Shown here: positions 62,401 through 64,000 of the stretch, piece after piece
Numbering within the stretch: position 1 is the stretch's first letter
Layout of the letters: each line of letters opens with the position of its first letter
Origin: Bacteroidota bacterium
Lineage (GTDB): Bacteria > Bacteroidota > Bacteroidia > Chitinophagales > Chitinophagaceae
Direction of reading: 5' to 3'
DNA length: 64,000 nt
Assembly: GCA_947460175.1 (NCBI GenBank)
Contig: CANHGW010000004.1
Coordinates: 41,179 to 105,178 of the forward strand
The notes under the pieces: model-generated
Seen by the model: the letters and a program-made list of their open reading frames with translations, nothing else
Database searches by the model: none
What the model was told of the DNA's origin: nothing
Program-made: the position numbers and the translations under genes

Positions 62401-64000
62401 ACCATCTGCATCAGTAATTGTATTAGCAACTGGCAAATTATTTACATCGTACAATGTAACTGTTACACCAGCAACTCCCGTTTCATTTAGATCTTGAATA
62501 CCATTGTTATTTATATCATTCCATACTTTATCACCCACTTCAGAAGTTAATGGTGTAGGAATATAGATACCAGCATCAAAACTTAAATCGATTGTGCCTG
62601 CTACATAAGTAAATGGACTTGTAATTCCAGTAGTAGGATTAACATCACTATCTAAAGCATTGTCAGGATTAGCATCTTTTGTAGTAAATACATATCCACT
62701 AGGCAATGTAAATGCAATACTATATGTTCCACCTGATAAATTATTAAAATAATAATAACCATATGCATCTGTAACAGTACTTGAAACTTGACGATCTAAA
62801 TCATCAAATAAAGAAACTGTAATACCAGCTACACCAATTTCATTTAGGTCTTGCGTACCATTTCTATCATTATCAAACCAAACACGGTTTCCAATGAATT
62901 TCAACGCAATGTATCCTGCATCAATAGTATTATTATTTTTAGCTATACCAGTCCCATTCACGTCTATTGTGAAGATTGGAGAAAAACCACCAGGATTTGC
63001 ATCTGAATTTAAATCTACTCCTCCAGCTTGATTTGAACTTGTTAATACATTTCCATCAACAGTTGAAGGAAACTTAACATAGTAGTTACCACTATTACAT
63101 ACAATGAAATTGTAGTAACCTGGGCTTCCTGAACCATCAATTGCTGTTGTTGTTGATTGCAACATGATGTCATCAACACCTCCAATTTGATTATCAAGTC
63201 CTGGAGTCCATAATTCAACAGGTATATTGTTGATACCAGCTGAAGGTAACTCGTCTTGAATTCCATTAATATTTAAATCACTCCAAACATAGTTACCTAT
63301 AGTACCTTGTATTGTATTTACAGTGACTGTACTTACACTTGAACAAATACCATCTGTTACAGTTACACTATATGTTCCTGCTCCAACTATTATTGAATTT
63401 GCATTGCTATTGTTACTCCATGTATATGAACCATTTCCAGTTGCAGTTAACGTTGTAGTAGATCCATTACATACCTCTAAATTACCTGTAATATTTGCAA
63501 CTGGTGGATTCAAAGTAACATTTACAGTTACTGCATCTGTTGCTGTACATCCATTAGCACCTGTTACAGTTACTGTGTAAGTTGTAGTTACTGATGGATT
63601 TGCTGTTGGTTGAGCTATTGTTGTAGAACTCAAACCAGTTGAAGGGCTCCAGCTATAGGTATTACCTACGATTGCTGTAGTTCCGATCATTGAACTTGTT
63701 GTGTTACAATCATGGTTTTTGTCTGTTCCTGCATCTACAGTTGGTAATGTAGTATTTACATTCACAACTACTGCATCCGTTGCTGTACATCCATTAGCAC
63801 CTGTTACGGTTACTGTGTAAGTTGTAGTTACTGATGGATTTGCAGTTGGTTGAGCAATTGTTGTAGAACTTAAACCAGTTGAAGGGCTCCAGCTATAGGT
63901 ATTACCTACGATTGCTGTAGTTCCGATCATTGAACTTGTTGTGTTACAATCATGGTTTTTGTCTGTTCCTGCATCTACAGTTGGTAATGTAGTATTTACA
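59440..64000 (-). CDS. Giant secreted SdrD-type repeat protein with T9SS sorting domain (5' end outside the window)
   Basis: At least 1519 residues are encoded here and the frame continues past the right edge. From N to C there are two near-identical 80-residue repeats of PKD/Ig-like type (GNTYSWSPSTGLSSTTIAQ), one more module, then nine SdrD B-like domains, each opening with IGNYVWxDxNxNGIQDxxE (EF-hand-like calcium loop) and closing with VDAGI. After a fibronectin-like segment the protein ends in a T9SS C-terminal domain: VYPSPFTSYVNVLYQ, TDINGNVV, LASGMYMIMITD and FKLTK. It should be exported by the T9SS and processed by PorU. It may act as an adhesin; the ligand is unknown. The strong terminator at 59390-59420 follows. 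Confidence 0.9.
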   Translation of the reverse strand, partial: VNTTLPTVDAGTDKNHDCNTTSSMIGTTAIVGNTYSWSPSTGLSSTTIAQPTANPSVTTTYTVTVTGANGCTATDAVVVNVNTTLPTVDAGTDKNHDCNTTSSMIGTTAIVGNTYSWSPSTGLSSTTIAQPTANPSVTTTYTVTVTGANGCTATDAVTVNVTLNPPVANITGNLEVCNGSTTTLTATGNGSYTWSNNSNANSIIVGAGTYSVTVTDGICSSVSTVTVNTIQGTIGNYVWSDLNINGIQDELPSAGINNIPVELWTPGLDNQIGGVDDIMLQSTTTAIDGSGSPGYYNFIVCNSGNYYVKFPSTVDGNVLTSSNQAGGVDLNSDANPGGFSPIFTIDVNGTGIAKNNNTIDAGYIALKFIGNRVWFDNDRNGTQDLNEIGVAGITVSLFDDLDRQVSSTVTDAYGYYYFNNLSGGTYSIAFTLPSGYVFTTKDANPDNALDSDVNPTTGITSPFTYVAGTIDLSFDAGIYIPTPLTSEVGDKVWNDINNNGIQDLNETGVAGVTVTLYDVNNLPVANTITDADGLYNFANVNPGTYSVGFSLPIGYIFSTPTQGADTEKDSDPNTTSGITATFTVVAGQSRTDIDAGIHTQQNTSASIGNFVWNDVNNNGIQEPNEAGVAGVTVTLYDGTGTNVIATDITDILGNYTFNDLPAGTYLVGFNNLPNGFTFVTPGQGSNIAEDSDPDQITGRTSVINLLAGQVNTTIDAGIYNTSAPLSALGNYVWYDRDLDGLQDANENGVPGVTVSLYNNFDVLQAVTITDNNGFYIFNGLNAGTYYVNFSNLPVNYKLALSNEGTDDTIDSDPLITTNNTAMITLGVNEVNLTVDAGIVVNNGRNNKGAIGDKVWNDENQNGIQDIDELGVQGVTVTLYQSNGITVIATTTTNSLGEYIFTNLDPADYVVGFTSLPSGYTYTTNDLGGDDELDSDAISANGGKSSIIALELGEINLTVDAGIYLNTVLASIGDYVWNDINQNGLQDPSEPGISGVTVKLFDNLGNVVANTTTDGNGAYQFTGLTAGTYSVEFSNLPEGYSFTSKDVVGNTNDNKDSDVDPITGKTSSIVLTAGQNNTTIDAGIFTLKSSLGNYVWEDYNNDGIQDANEPGISGITVTLYDQANNPITMAITNSRGAYNFVNLEPGTYSVGFGNIPVSGSFSPSNAGTDDAVDSDPNSTTGRTAPVTLVAGEYNPTLDAGIHLPTGAGLGDYVWLDLNSNGVQDPNEPGVPGVTVTLYDVNMVALRTTITDQNGAYTFSNLVPGDFKVGFSTIPTYYQPNGKPYQSSFTLGNLGNDSTDSDVDAGTGITGTYTVVIGQYIPTVDAGIKLDFVLPALDLRAFAKMEANNLVNVSWKTEYETNTSHFEIERSLDAVEFVKVATKTASGTTIGTSNYAVNDDISTVQRKDVIYYRIKMVDQDGKFMYSNIVNVKTLETDGEIMVYPSPFTSYVNVLYQTDNSTTISIKITDINGNVVSSKSTDVTPGKNIISMDNLTALASGMYMIMITDTENGTNTFFKLTK
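63521..64000 (-). repeat. Two near-identical 240-bp repeats in the giant adhesin gene
   Basis: The segments at about 63521-63760 and 63761-64000 are the same 240-bp unit with only a few differences, and each codes for one 80-residue module. The array probably continues past the window edge. The high DNA identity points to recent duplication or gene conversion. Confidence 0.85.

Noticed and set aside
63042..63580. Short open frames on both strands within the giant adhesin gene
   Set aside because: They are shadows of repetitive threonine/valine-rich coding sequence and show no family features.
1..64000. tRNA or rRNA genes
   Set aside because: I looked for typical cloverleaf ends and conserved rRNA blocks in the gaps and saw none; the gaps are too short for rRNA.

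Overview
This 64 kb window comes from a low-GC member of the Bacteroidota. The evidence is a type IX secretion core (PorU and PorV), the gliding/T9SS-associated protein GldE, T9SS C-terminal sorting domains, families largely confined to the phylum, and at least sixteen intergenic copies of the Bacteroidota housekeeping promoter motif TAnnTTTG (often with an upstream TTG/TTTG about 19 nt away). Shine-Dalgarno sequences are mostly absent, as is usual there. Class Chitinophagia or a relative is plausible, but the sequence does not settle the order. The genes are tightly packed, no gap exceeds 300 bases, and I see no rRNA, tRNA, CRISPR array or intact insertion sequence.

Region 1 (1-8.6 kb) is the most accessory part. 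A fumarylacetoacetase-family gene and a flavin reductase gene, which look like one catabolic pair, are split by a four-helix-bundle (23S IVP-type) gene with short repeat arrays facing each other on both sides. Next comes a complete Xre/RES toxin-antitoxin operon with a visible operator, then ligA, then an ORF6N-domain pseudogene broken by a 1-nt frameshift and by a 101-bp insertion flanked by TTA repeats.

Region 2 (8.6-21.5 kb) holds two small lipoproteins (DUF4920 and a CXXCH protein), a large lipoprotein, ileS, a DksA-like protein with a histone-H1-like tail, pssA-purS, and a leftward four-gene cluster ending in nadK that also encodes a POTRA/beta-barrel outer membrane protein and two probable beta-propeller proteins.

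Region 3 (21.6-30.9 kb) is envelope and housekeeping: a beta-CASP nuclease-like protein, a CoA-binding protein, lspA, an M23 peptidase, bcp, a small zincin, apaG, a class A PBP with a DUF3108 protein, and ispF.

Region 4 (31-40 kb) carries porV and porU, then gldE-ssb-mutY, divergent from HU. Region 5 (39-46.9 kb) is RNA metabolism: a TPR protein, a 29-residue mS38/COX24-like ribosomal protein, RNase G, a DUF4139 protein, and rpsO-pnp. Region 6 (47-59.3 kb) has pnuC, an ABC exporter pair abutting an N-terminally shortened priA, lepB, a TPR protein, a PhoB/PhoR-type pair, and a PadR-PspC module. The window ends inside a giant secreted SdrD-type adhesin with a T9SS sorting domain, which would depend on PorU/PorV for export.

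For someone hunting new biology, the best leads are the IVP gene with its facing repeat arrays, the 101-bp insertion element that excises precisely on paper to restore the ORF6N frame, the PriA lacking its 3'-DNA-binding domain, the H1-tailed DksA-like protein, and the RES/Xre operator.
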